A stretch of DNA of 64,000 nt, from the NCBI RefSeq assembly GCF_004022215.1, contig NZ_SAUZ01000009.1:62001-126000 (forward strand), read 5' to 3'. Positions 27,240 through 36,204 of this stretch are shown piece after piece; the stretch's first letter is position 1; every line of letters begins with the position of its first letter. Under the pieces are notes generated by a model. The model had not been told where the DNA came from. It saw only the letters and a list, made by a program, of their open reading frames with translations, and did no database searches. This DNA is from Paenirhodobacter populi (GTDB taxonomy: Bacteria > Pseudomonadota > Alphaproteobacteria > Rhodobacterales > Rhodobacteraceae). The translations under genes and the position numbers were made by a program.

Positions 27240-28889
27240 TCAATCCGGGGAAGCGACGCCAGCCGCCTGACGCGCTATCGCCGCGTCAAGCCAGCCGACC
27301 CGCATTTGCGGCACCGAAGCGAGGAGCGTATCGGTATAGGCATCGAAAGGCGGGCGCAGCGCGCTGGAACGGGGGCCGAAGCGCACGAGCCGCCCGCGAT
27401 GCATCACCGCGACGCTGTCCGCGATCGCCTGCACGATCGCCAGATCATGGGTGATGAACATGTAGGAAAGCTGCCGCTCTTGCTGAAGCCGCAGAAACAG
27501 CCGCAGGATGCCCGCCGCGACCAGCGGATCGAGCGCCGAGGTCGGCTCGTCGCAGATCAGCAGGTCGGGTTCCGCCGCAAGGGCGCGGGCGATGGCGACA
27601 CGCTGTTTCTGACCGCCGGACAGCTCCGCCGGATAGCGGTCGAGGAAGGCGGGTCCAAGGTCGATCTGCTCCAGCAGGTCCGCGACGCGGGCCCGTTTCT
27701 GCGCGCCGCGCAGCCCGTGATAGAAGGTCAGCGGACGTCCGATGATATCTTCGACGGTCTGACGCGGATTCATCGCGGTATCCGGGATCTGGTAGATCAT
27801 CTGGATACGGCGCAGATGCGCCTTGCTGCGGCCGTTCAGACGCGGCGGCAGATCCGCGCCGTCAAGCCGGACCGTGCCCTGACGCGGGGGCAAAAGCCCG
27901 GTCGCCACCCGCGCGAGCGTGGATTTCCCCGATCCGGATTCCCCGACCACCGCCAGCGTCTGCCCCTTGGACAGATGCAGCGAGACATCGGACAGCACGG
28001 GAACGCTGCCGTAACTGGCGAAGATGCCCGTCATCTCGAAGAAGCGCCCGCTCTGATCCGGAACCTCGTCGTGGCGGATCTCGTGCTGACGGACGAGATC
28101 GCGGGTGTAGGCGGCCACTGGCCGCTCGACGATCTGGCGCGCAGGGCCGTATTCGACGGTCTCACCATTGCGCAGAACCATGATGTCATCGGCGATCTGC
28201 GCCACCACCGCCAGATCATGCGAGATATAGATCGCCGCCGTTCCGGTCCGGGCGATCGCCGATTTGATCGCCGCCAGCACCCCGATCTGCGTCGTGACAT
28301 CCAGCGCCGTCGTCGGTTCGTCGAACACGATCAGCTCGGGCCGGGGACAAAGCGCCATTGCCGTCATGGCGCGCTGAAGCTGCCCGCCCGATACTTCATG
28401 CGGGAAGCGGCGGCCGAATGTTTCGGGCGCGGGCAAGCCGAGCATGCGGAAAAGCCCGACCGCGCGGACGCGCGCCTCGGCCCGTGTGGCAAGGCCGTGG
28501 CGCAGGGTCGCCTCGATCACCTGATCGCCCAGCCGGAAGGCCGGATTGAACGCGGCGGCGGCCGATTGCGCGACATAGCAGACCCGCGCCCCACGGATGC
28601 CGCGTTTTCCCGCGTTGTCGAGCGCAAGGATATTCTCGCCGTCAAGCAGCACCTCTCCTCCGGTGATGCGCATCGCACCGCGGGCATGGGCAAGAGCGGC
28701 AAGGCCGATCGTCGATTTCCCGGCCCCCGATTCCCCGATCAGCCCCAGCACCCTGCCCTTGCGCAGATCGAAGCTGACGCCGTGGACGATTTCCACGTCT
28801 CGCGGGGGTTCACCCGAAGCATGCGCCCTCACACCGAGCCTGAGCCCGCGCACGGAAAGCAGGGGCCTGTCGTGATCCGTGTCAGCCAT
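27240..28889 (-). CDS. Peptide-type ABC transporter ATPase, fused DppD-DppF
   Basis: A 549-residue protein with two complete nucleotide-binding domains. The first has GESGAGKST, VSGGQLQRAMTAMAL and LIVFDEPTTALD. The second has GESGSGKST, LSGGQKQRVAIARAL and LLICDEPTSALD. One chain therefore replaces the usual two ATPases. ATG 28889 overlaps the permease stop by 8 bp; a GTG at 28895 is an alternative. It powers the importer formed by the next three genes. Confidence 0.93.
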   Translation of the reverse strand: MADTDHDRPLLSVRGLRLGVRAHASGEPPRDVEIVHGVSFDLRKGRVLGLIGESGAGKSTIGLAALAHARGAMRITGGEVLLDGENILALDNAGKRGIRGARVCYVAQSAAAAFNPAFRLGDQVIEATLRHGLATRAEARVRAVGLFRMLGLPAPETFGRRFPHEVSGGQLQRAMTAMALCPRPELIVFDEPTTALDVTTQIGVLAAIKSAIARTGTAAIYISHDLAVVAQIADDIMVLRNGETVEYGPARQIVERPVAAYTRDLVRQHEIRHDEVPDQSGRFFEMTGIFASYGSVPVLSDVSLHLSKGQTLAVVGESGSGKSTLARVATGLLPPRQGTVRLDGADLPPRLNGRSKAHLRRIQMIYQIPDTAMNPRQTVEDIIGRPLTFYHGLRGAQKRARVADLLEQIDLGPAFLDRYPAELSGGQKQRVAIARALAAEPDLLICDEPTSALDPLVAAGILRLFLRLQQERQLSYMFITHDLAIVQAIADSVAVMHRGRLVRFGPRSSALRPPFDAYTDTLLASVPQMRVGWLDAAIARQAAGVASPD

Positions 28890-29712
28890 CGTCACGCCCT
28901 CCCCTGAGGCTGGCGGTGCGGCGCAGCAGCCAGTCGACCACCAGATTGATCGAGACCGTCAGCAGCGCGATGGCCGCACCCGGCACCAATGCCGCCGAAA
29001 CGCCGAAGATGATCCCGTCCTTGTTTTCCTTGACCATGCTGCCCCAGTCCGCCGTCGGCGGCTGGATGCCGAGCCCAAGGAAGGACAGGGTCGAGATGAA
29101 CAGCACGTTGAACGCAAGCCGCAGGCCGAACTCCGCCAGAAGCGGCGTCATGGTATTGGGCAGGATCTCGCGCCCCAACAGCCAGAGCAGCCCCTCTCCG
29201 CGCAGCCGCGCGGCCTCCACGAATTCGACGGCGCCGACATCCATCGCCAGCGCGCGCGCCAGCCGGTAGATCCGCGTCGCGTCCAGCACCGCCATGACCA
29301 GGATCAGCACCATGAGGTTTTGCGGCAGCGCCGACAGGACGATGAGCGCAAAGATCAATGTCGGGATCGACATGAGCAGATCGTTGAAGCGCGACAGCAC
29401 CGCATCGGTCAGCCCGCGCAGGATGGCCGCGGTCAGGCCGAGGAAAACACCGATGACGAAGGCGATGACGGTGGCGGCAAGCGCGACGAAAACGGTCGTT
29501 CGCGCCCCGGTGATGAGGCGTGACAGCAGATCCCGGCCCAGATTGTCGAACCCCAGCGGATGCCCCGGTTGCGCCGGACCCCAGGGATCGCCGATCACCG
29601 CATTCGGATCGAAAGGCGAAATCCACGGCGCAAACATCGCGCACACGAGCACCACGGCAAGCCCGAGAAGGCCGATCGCGGCCGATGCGGGTATGGGGAA
29701 AAGCGCTTTCAT
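28882..29712 (-). CDS. Peptide-type ABC permease, DppC-like
   Basis: A 276-residue permease starting MKALFPIPASAAIGLLGLAVV. It shows the conserved GHPLGFDNLGRDLLSRLITGA segment and the coupling loop EAARLRGEGLLWLLGREILPN. The start overlaps the DppB-like stop by 4 bp and the end overlaps the ATPase start. Confidence 0.93.
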   Translation of the reverse strand: MKALFPIPASAAIGLLGLAVVLVCAMFAPWISPFDPNAVIGDPWGPAQPGHPLGFDNLGRDLLSRLITGARTTVFVALAATVIAFVIGVFLGLTAAILRGLTDAVLSRFNDLLMSIPTLIFALIVLSALPQNLMVLILVMAVLDATRIYRLARALAMDVGAVEFVEAARLRGEGLLWLLGREILPNTMTPLLAEFGLRLAFNVLFISTLSFLGLGIQPPTADWGSMVKENKDGIIFGVSAALVPGAAIALLTVSINLVVDWLLRRTASLRGGRDDG

Positions 29713-30722
29713 CGCGGATGCCTCAGACGCGGATTGACGAGGATCGACAGCACATCGGCGATCATGTTGAGCGCGATGTAGATCGCCGCGAACACAAGGC
29801 CGCAGGCCTGAACCACCGGCAGGTCGCGCACCGTCACGGCATCGACCATATATTGGCCCATGCCGGGATAGACGAAGACCACCTCGACGACGACGACACC
29901 AACGACCAGATATGCAAGGTTCAGCGCGACGACATTGATGATCGGGGCAAGCGCATTGGGCGTCGCATGGACAAAGATCGCCCGCAACCGCGACAGACCC
30001 TTGAGGGTGGCCGTCTCCATATAAGGGGTGGAAAGCACATTCAGCAAAGCCGCGCGGGTCATCCGCATCATATGGGCGATGCAGACCAGCACCAGCGTCG
30101 CCACCGGCAGCGCGATGGTATGCAGCTTTTCGAACAGGCTCATGCCGCCGTAGATCGTCGCGGGAAAGGCCGCCACCGGATGCTGCACCACCAGAACAAG
30201 GATCAGCAGATAGGCGATGAAGAACTCGGGCAAGGAAACCGCCGCCAGCGAAAGGATATTGATCAGCCGGTCGATGAGGCGGTCCCGGAAAATGACGGCG
30301 ACAATGCCAAGCCCGACGGCCAGCGGCACGGCGATGACCGCGGCAGCGGCCGCCAGCAGCAGCGAATTCCCCAGCCGGTGCCCAAGCTGTTCCGCGATCG
30401 GCTGACCGCTTGCCCATGACCGGCCGAAATCGCCCTGCGCAATTCCGGCCAGCCAGCCCAGATATCGCGTCACGACGGGCCGGTCGAGACCAAGCTCAAG
30501 GCGGATATTGGCGATGGCCTGCGGCGTTGCCGACTGGCCCAGATAGGTCGTGGCAAAATCGCCGGGCAGAACCTCGATCCCGCCGAAAATCAGCACGGAG
30601 CTGGCCCACAGGAGAACGAAGCTGAGAAGCAGGCGGCCGATGATACGGGCCGGCATCGGGTAACGGGAAAGCAGCGCGGAGACTGCCCGGCGAGGGATCG
30701 GGGGATCTGGCTGTGTCATCAT
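29709..30722 (-). CDS. Peptide-type ABC permease, DppB-like
   Basis: A 337-residue permease. A cytosolic tail of about 25 residues precedes the first membrane segment (GRLLLSFVLLWASSVLIFGG). The DppB-type LELGLDRPVVTRYLGWL segment and coupling loop TATLKGLSRLRAIFVHATPN are present. It begins 38 bp after the binding-protein gene. Confidence 0.92.
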   Translation of the reverse strand: MMTQPDPPIPRRAVSALLSRYPMPARIIGRLLLSFVLLWASSVLIFGGIEVLPGDFATTYLGQSATPQAIANIRLELGLDRPVVTRYLGWLAGIAQGDFGRSWASGQPIAEQLGHRLGNSLLLAAAAAVIAVPLAVGLGIVAVIFRDRLIDRLINILSLAAVSLPEFFIAYLLILVLVVQHPVAAFPATIYGGMSLFEKLHTIALPVATLVLVCIAHMMRMTRAALLNVLSTPYMETATLKGLSRLRAIFVHATPNALAPIINVVALNLAYLVVGVVVVEVVFVYPGMGQYMVDAVTVRDLPVVQACGLVFAAIYIALNMIADVLSILVNPRLRHPR

Positions 30723-30760
30723 GGATCAGAGGCGGCGGCACTGACGCCGCGGCATCCTTT

Positions 30761-32329
30761 TCAGGTGTCGAACCAGACGCGGCAGGCGACCTGTCCGTTG
30801 GACAGATCGTTGCCGATATCGTCCACCCATCCCTTGAGTTTCGTGGACGAGGCGTTGAGGTAATTGTTGAAGACCGGCAGGATCAACCCGCTGGTATCGC
30901 GCACCAGAACGGCCATGTCATGATACAGCGCCCTGCGTTTGTCCTCATCGGTTTCCGCCCGGGCCTCGAACAGCATCCGGTCGAAGTCGGCGTTCTTGAA
31001 GCGCGTGTCATTCCACGGTCCGCTGGAAAGCTGCGTCGTCGTGTAGCGCAGATCCTGCGTCGGGCGCCCACCCCAGTAGGAGGCGCAGAAAGGCGCAACG
31101 TTCCAGACATTCGACCAGTAGCCATCGTCGGGCTCGCGCCTGATCTCCAGCGTGATGCCGGCCCGTTTCGCGCTGGCCTGAAACAGGACGGCGGCATCGA
31201 CGGCACCGGTGAAGGCCGCCTCCGAGGTGCGCAGCACGATCGGTCCGGAATGGCCCGATTTCTTGTAGTAGAACGCCGCCTGATCGGGGTCGTAGACGCG
31301 CTGTTCGATTCCCGTCGGGGCCAGCGCATAGGCCTCATTCACAGGATAATCATTGCCGAGCGTGCCATAACCGCCAAGGATCTTGTCGAGCATCTCCTGC
31401 CGGTCGACCGCTAGCTTGAGCGCCATCCGCAAATCGTTGTTGTCGAAGGGCGCCGTGTCACCGTGCATCAGAAAGGAATAGAAGCCCTTGCCCTTGGTGC
31501 TGATCGTCTGCACGTTCGGCGCGCGCGACAGCAGGCCCATCGTCTTGGGATCGAGGCTGTTGATGAAATGCACCTTGCCCGACGACAGGGCCGCGATCCG
31601 CGCGGTGCTGTCATTCATCACCAGAATCTCGACACTGTCGACATAGCCGCGATCCGGGTTCCAGTCGTGTTCGTTGCGGCTGAAGGCGATGCGCACGCCC
31701 GGCTCGTAACTCTCCAGCTTGTAGGGGCCGGTCCCCGTCACATCGGCCGGATCGTCGAGCCCGCCGTTCTTCTGGATCTGCAGGTGATAGTCCGTCAGCA
31801 GAAGCGGCAGGTCGGCGCTGGCGTTGCTCAGCGTGATGACAAGATCACCGCCCTGATCCTCGATCCTTTCGATGTCGGACAGCAGGCCGAGCGCCGCGGA
31901 TTTCGAATTCGCATCGGAATGACGCTTCAGCGTCTGCACCGCATCGGCGACGGTGAAGGCCGAACCGTCATGGAACCGGACATCCTTGCGCAGCCTGAAG
32001 GTCCAGACCTTGGCATCCGCGCTCGTGGTCCAGCTTTCTGCAAGGCTCGGCAGGGCCTCGCCCGTCGCCGGATCGGTGGTCACCAGCCGGTCGCCCCAGC
32101 AGAACGCCGCGGTGAAAAGCACGCTGCCGGAATAGGTGCCGGGGTCGAGAACGTCCGTGGTCTGGCCGCCGTCGAGGCCAAGCCTCAGCACCCCGCCGCG
32201 CTTCGGGGTGTCCTGCGCGGCGGCGGGCGACCACAATCCGGAAGATCCCAGCACGAAGCCCGCGCCGATGGCCGCGCCCAGAAAGGTCCGACGGCTGGTC
32301 GCCGGGCCGGAGATGGTCTTGTGTTGCAT
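30761..32329 (-). CDS. Peptide-type ABC substrate-binding protein, Tat-exported
   Basis: A 522-residue family-5 binding protein. The twin-arginine signal SRRTFLG near residue 12 is followed by AAIGAGFVLGSSGLW and an AAAQ-type cleavage region. Mature motifs are GVLRLGLDGGQTTDVLDPGTY, FRLRKDVRFHDGSAFTVADA and RMALKLAVDRQEMLDKILGG. ATG 32329 is chosen because the Tat motif follows; the longer open frame upstream lacks homology. It is first in an operon with two permeases, a fused ATPase and the CocE-type hydrolase. Tat export suggests folding before export. Confidence 0.9.
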   Translation of the reverse strand: MQHKTISGPATSRRTFLGAAIGAGFVLGSSGLWSPAAAQDTPKRGGVLRLGLDGGQTTDVLDPGTYSGSVLFTAAFCWGDRLVTTDPATGEALPSLAESWTTSADAKVWTFRLRKDVRFHDGSAFTVADAVQTLKRHSDANSKSAALGLLSDIERIEDQGGDLVITLSNASADLPLLLTDYHLQIQKNGGLDDPADVTGTGPYKLESYEPGVRIAFSRNEHDWNPDRGYVDSVEILVMNDSTARIAALSSGKVHFINSLDPKTMGLLSRAPNVQTISTKGKGFYSFLMHGDTAPFDNNDLRMALKLAVDRQEMLDKILGGYGTLGNDYPVNEAYALAPTGIEQRVYDPDQAAFYYKKSGHSGPIVLRTSEAAFTGAVDAAVLFQASAKRAGITLEIRREPDDGYWSNVWNVAPFCASYWGGRPTQDLRYTTTQLSSGPWNDTRFKNADFDRMLFEARAETDEDKRRALYHDMAVLVRDTSGLILPVFNNYLNASSTKLKGWVDDIGNDLSNGQVACRVWFDT

Positions 32330-32461
32330 CCCTGTTTCCTCGTCATTTCTGCTTTGATGCCCGTCCCGGTGTGCCACTTCTGGCTGGCGGCGTTTTCCGG
32401 GCAACGGGCAGGTCTGAGCAAAGCCTAAGCCGGCTTGAAAATGCGCCACAACTTCGCGTAA

Positions 32462-32487
32462 TGACGCCATGTGACGCGATATGACGC
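32462..32487. promoter_or_regulatory. Three TGACGC direct repeats at exact 10-bp spacing
   Basis: TGACGC occurs at 32462-32467, 32472-32477 and 32482-32487, each followed by a base and AT (units resemble TGACGCNATN). The array lies in the 212-bp region between the divergent binding-protein gene and the HTH regulator, about 55 bp upstream of the regulator start. Repeats in phase on one DNA face suggest cooperative binding, most simply by the regulator itself. Confidence 0.55.
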
Positions 32488-32541
32488 TATTTCCGGGCCA
32501 TCGGCCCGTTTCTCGCATCCGAACCGCACCGGAGGGCGCAC

Positions 32542-33324
32542 ATGACGGAAAATTACGCCACGAACCTGCGCCGCGCCTGCAATACGCGGCCCTCGGTCGC
32601 CCTTATTTGCCGCGAGATCGGTATCAACCGGCAACAATTTAATCGCTATCTGTCGGGGCAGACGATGCCGTCGCGTCACAACGGGGAACGGATCTCGCAG
32701 TATTTCGGGGTGCCGGAACCCGTTTTCCATCTGTCGCCGGAACGGTTCGAGCGCGCCCTGACCGAGCAGCGTCGCCCGGTCACGCAGGGTCTGGTCCTGC
32801 GCAACGCCTTCCCGGGCGATCTGCGTCGCCTCCGGGATTACATCGGCTATTATGAACTCTACCACAAAAGCCTGTCGTGGCCCGGCATGATCGTCCGCAG
32901 CTGCGCCCGGATCTGGCAGAACGACGATGTGATGCTTGTGAAGTCGGTCGAGAAGATGGCGGATGCCCGGGAAGGCATCCGGCAGTTCTCGAAATATCAG
33001 GGACAGGTGGCCTATTGGCGCAATCGGCTGTTCATCATCGAATGCGGAATGCACCAGGAATCCTTCATCGCGGAAACGATCCTGATGCCATTCGCCGAAC
33101 ATCAGCGGACCTATCTTTGCGGGATCACCACCGGGGTTTCCTGGCGGAGGGAGAACCTTCCCTACGCGACACGTTCGGTATGGCGCGCGCTCGGCATCGC
33201 GCCGGATCTGCGGCGCCTGCTGCGCAACTGCACGGTATTGCCGGAAAACTCCTCGCATATTCCGCCATTCGTGAGCCGTTACATGAACGGCGGGCCTCAG
33301 GCGCAGGTGATCAGCGCGGATTGA
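32542..33324 (+). CDS. Helix-turn-helix (XRE/Cro-like) transcriptional regulator
   Basis: A 260-residue protein with an N-terminal HTH of the lambda-repressor type (VALICREIGINRQQFNRYLS, then TMPSRHNGERISQYFGV) and a C-terminal region of about 190 residues that I do not recognise. ATG 32542 has GGAGGG 5-10 nt upstream. It is divergent from the CocE/peptide-importer operon, and the iterated TGACGC sites lie between them, so it is probably the local regulator. The C-terminal part is a plausible ligand-sensing domain. Confidence 0.82.
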   Translation: MTENYATNLRRACNTRPSVALICREIGINRQQFNRYLSGQTMPSRHNGERISQYFGVPEPVFHLSPERFERALTEQRRPVTQGLVLRNAFPGDLRRLRDYIGYYELYHKSLSWPGMIVRSCARIWQNDDVMLVKSVEKMADAREGIRQFSKYQGQVAYWRNRLFIIECGMHQESFIAETILMPFAEHQRTYLCGITTGVSWRRENLPYATRSVWRALGIAPDLRRLLRNCTVLPENSSHIPPFVSRYMNGGPQAQVISAD

Positions 33325-33402
33325 AACAGGCGGCTTCGGATTCACCGAAATCGGCCGGGATGCATCGCGATCGGATCGCAGGGTTCCGGCCGCCTGCGGT
33401 GG

Positions 33403-34302
33403 TCACATCTCGACATGTCGCGTCACGGCCCTGCGGATGGCCTGCCCGTCGCGGCCGGGCGGCGCGCCGAACAGACGGCGGTATTCGCGGCTGAACTGCG
33501 AGGGGCTTTCGTAGCCGATGGCATAGCCGATCCGGGTGATGTCGGCCCCGTCGGACAAAAGCAGGCGGCGGGCCTCTTGCAGGCGCAACTGCTTTTGATA
33601 CTGCACTGGCGTCATCGCCGTCACCGCCTTGAAGTGGCGGTGGAAGGTGGCCGGGCTCATCCCGGCGATACCCGCCAGCACCCGCACATTCAGGGGGGCG
33701 GCGAAGCCCCCGCGGATATGGGCGATGGCCCGGCCGATCCGCGCCATGTGGCTGTCCGCAAGCCCGATCTGGCGCAGCGCCGACCCCATCGGACCGTTGA
33801 GCAGCAGCCAGACGATCTCGCGCCGGATCAGGGGCGCCAGCACCGCGATGTCGCGCGGCCGGTCGCACAGCGCGATCAGGCGGGACAGGGGATCGATCAG
33901 CTCGGGCGCCAGCGCGTGAACGCCAAGCGCCGGGCCGGTCGCGGCTTCCCCGGTCCCGTCCTGTTCCAGCAGCAGATCGGATATGGTCGCAGGATCAAGC
34001 GCGAGGCTGAAGGCCAGATAGGGCCGATCCGCTGTGGCCCCGGTGATCTCGGCGCGGATCGGCACCTCCATCGACGCGATCAGGCATTTTCCCGCATCGT
34101 AGCGAAAGGCGCGGTCGCCAAGCATGCTGGTCTTGGCGCCCTGCACCACCACGCAGAGCGAGGGGCGGTAAACCGCATGGATCGGCCCGGCTGGCGCCGT
34201 CGCCGCGGTCAGATACAGCCCGTCGATCGGGCTTTCGCGGCCATGCGCCTGCCACTGGCGCAGGACAAGGGCCTTGAGCGGAGCGAGGAGATCGTTTTCC
34301 AT
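33403..34302 (-). CDS. AraC-family regulator with N-terminal cupin-like domain
   Basis: A 299-residue regulator of the AraC_N type. The N-terminal ligand domain includes AVYRPSLCVVVQGAKTSMLG. Two C-terminal helix-turn-helix motifs follow, around LNVRVLAGIAGMSPATFHRHF and DITRIGYAIGYESPSQFSREY. ATG 34302 is used; a GTG at 34311 is equally possible. It is divergent from an aldo/keto reductase gene, an arrangement typical for this family, where the regulator activates the oxidoreductase in response to an electrophile or aldehyde. Confidence 0.9.
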   Translation of the reverse strand: MENDLLAPLKALVLRQWQAHGRESPIDGLYLTAATAPAGPIHAVYRPSLCVVVQGAKTSMLGDRAFRYDAGKCLIASMEVPIRAEITGATADRPYLAFSLALDPATISDLLLEQDGTGEAATGPALGVHALAPELIDPLSRLIALCDRPRDIAVLAPLIRREIVWLLLNGPMGSALRQIGLADSHMARIGRAIAHIRGGFAAPLNVRVLAGIAGMSPATFHRHFKAVTAMTPVQYQKQLRLQEARRLLLSDGADITRIGYAIGYESPSQFSREYRRLFGAPPGRDGQAIRRAVTRHVEM

Positions 34303-34358
34303 GACCTCCACCCTAGAGCCAGTGCGCAGGGTATGCAGCCTGCAATCGGCACCGATGA

Positions 34359-34388
34359 GAGGATCGGGCAGGAATTTGCGAGGATCGG
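34359..34388. promoter_or_regulatory. GAGGATCGG direct repeats, 21 bp apart
   Basis: Identical 9-mers at 34359-34367 and 34380-34388 in the intergenic region between the AraC-type regulator and the aldo/keto reductase. Tandem sites two helical turns apart are the usual AraC-family operator layout. Confidence 0.5.
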
Positions 34389-34476
34389 CGTGGCGGGGGC
34401 TGCCTTGTCGGCCCTACCTTTGCCCCAGCCCGGCGGCATCCCGCCCCGGCGTTCCCTCCGAACAAAGGAACATCCC

Positions 34477-35514
34477 ATGCGTTATCGCACTCTCGGCCCG
34501 AGCGGCCTTCTGGTTTCCGAACTCTGCCTCGGCACGATGACCTTCGGCGGCTCGGACGGCATGTGGGGCCAGATCGGCCAGTTGCGTCAGGACGAGGCCG
34601 ACACTCTGGTCAAGACCGCCGTCGACGCGGGCATCAACTTCATCGACACCGCCAATGTCTATGCGGGCGGCGAGAGCGAGCGGATCCTCGGTCAGGCGAT
34701 CCGCAACCTTGGCATCCCGCGCGACGATGTGGTGATCGCAACCAAGGTGCTGGGCGCGATGGGCGAAGGCCCGAACGCCCGCGGCGCCTCGCGCGCCCAT
34801 ATCATGGCGCAGGCGAAGGCCAGCCTTTCGCGGCTGCAAATGGACCATATCGACCTCTACCAGATCCACGGCTTCGACCCGCTGACCCCGATCACCGAAA
34901 CGCTGGAGGCGCTCGACACGCTCGTCCGCCACGGTCACGTGCGCTATATCGGCCTGTCGAACTGGGCGGCATGGCAGATCGTCAAGGCGGTGGGCATCGC
35001 CGAGGCCCGCAGACTTGCCCCGATCCTGTCCCTGCAGGCCTATTACACGCTGGTCGGGCGCGATCTGGAACGCGAGATCGTGCCGATGCTGCAAGCCGAA
35101 GGCATCGGCCTGATGGTCTGGAGCCCGCTGGCCGGGGGCTTCCTTTCGGGCAAATACAGCGACGGCAACACCGCGAACGATGGCCGCCGGGCGAGTTTCA
35201 ACTTCCCGCCGGTCGATCTGGAACGCGGCGATGCGGCCATTGGCGTGATGCGCGGGATCGCCGAGGCGAAAGGCTGCACCGTGGCGCAGGTGGCGCTTGC
35301 ATGGCTGCTGCACCAGCCGGTGGTGACCAGCGTTATCGTGGGCGCCAAGCGAGTCGAGCAGTTGCAGGACAACATCCGCTCGACCGAAGTGGCATTGTCT
35401 GCGGATGATCTGGCGGAGCTGGATGCGGTGACGAAGCTCCCCCCGGAATACCCCGGCTGGATGCTGGAACGTCAGGCACAATACCGCGCGCCGTTCGTCC
35501 CGCAGAAGGTCTGA
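34477..35514 (+). CDS. Aldo/keto reductase
   Basis: A 345-residue NADPH-dependent oxidoreductase. It shows the catalytic aspartate and tyrosine in FIDTANVYAGGESER, the catalytic lysine in DVVIATKVLG, the histidine in DLYQIHGFD, and YIGLSNWAAWQ. The C-terminal TSVIVGAKRVEQLQDN segment binds cofactor. ATG 34477 has AAAGGA 8 nt upstream. It reduces aldehydes or ketones in the cytosol; the substrate is unknown. The divergent AraC-type gene is its likely regulator. Confidence 0.93.
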   Translation: MRYRTLGPSGLLVSELCLGTMTFGGSDGMWGQIGQLRQDEADTLVKTAVDAGINFIDTANVYAGGESERILGQAIRNLGIPRDDVVIATKVLGAMGEGPNARGASRAHIMAQAKASLSRLQMDHIDLYQIHGFDPLTPITETLEALDTLVRHGHVRYIGLSNWAAWQIVKAVGIAEARRLAPILSLQAYYTLVGRDLEREIVPMLQAEGIGLMVWSPLAGGFLSGKYSDGNTANDGRRASFNFPPVDLERGDAAIGVMRGIAEAKGCTVAQVALAWLLHQPVVTSVIVGAKRVEQLQDNIRSTEVALSADDLAELDAVTKLPPEYPGWMLERQAQYRAPFVPQKV

Positions 35515-36204
35515 CAGCCTCCCCTGAGCCTACGCGCCCCATGCCAAAGGCATGGGTGCGAACAGGTCGCCACAGCGGGCCGTATGATATTGCACCGGAT
35601 ATGGGCGGGCTGATCAGATCGCCATCGGCTGGCGACGGCAACGGCAGGTCACGCATCACCAGCCCGGACCCGTCGCACAGCGAAATCGTGGGCCGCGCAT
35701 GAGGGCGGCGACATCATGCTTTTGCAGAACGGCCTTGCACCCAAACAGCGGCACGAAACAGGCGATCTCGCCGCTGCCCACTGCGGCGCGGATAGTCATC
35801 GATGCAGTCCTGCCGTCCCCGACAGATGCAAACGGGAAATTCGCGTCAGATCTTGCAGGCTCAGGGGTCCGTAGGCGCCCGCTACACCTTGACGATGGAC
35901 GGCCAGAAAGCTGTCTCACGTCAACGCGGCTCTCCCGGCCGGCCTAGAAAAGATCGAGTTCCGATGCGTCGATCATCTCGTCGGGATTGATGGTGCCGCC
36001 GGGAAACGTGGCCCCGGGCGCGACAGCGGCGGCGATGGTCGTGGCCCCGCTCGTCCTCCCGGCAGGGCAACATGCTCCATCCTGCCTCTTGCTGACAGAC
36101 CGTGATTAGTATACCGGTGCATACAATAGGCTTGCCACCGTTCGCCAGCAGCCCTTGCGATCCGGTGTTCCAGCTTAATCCGGCATAATATCGTAGGGAT
36201 TGTC
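35515..36204. other. Intergenic stretch of 690 bp without a recognised gene
   Basis: Contains a hairpin just after the aldo/keto reductase stop (35538-35556), an open minus-strand segment at 35656-35919 with no recognisable family, and a possible 3' gene remnant ending at 35943 on the minus strand. The last 100 bp, relatively A+T-rich around 36105-36130, probably hold the acnB promoter, and AGGGA near 36193 is the acnB ribosome binding site. Confidence 0.5.
35538..35556 (+). terminator. Hairpin after the aldo/keto reductase gene
   Basis: A perfect 8-bp stem (CCCATGCC with GGCATGGG) and AAA loop begin 24 nt past the stop codon. There is no U-tract, so termination is tentative. Confidence 0.4.

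Noticed and set aside
25470-28907. A 1145-codon plus-strand open frame opposite the CocE and ATPase genes
   Set aside because: The minus-strand proteins carry full catalytic and Walker motifs across the region; the plus-strand frame is a GC-driven shadow without motifs.
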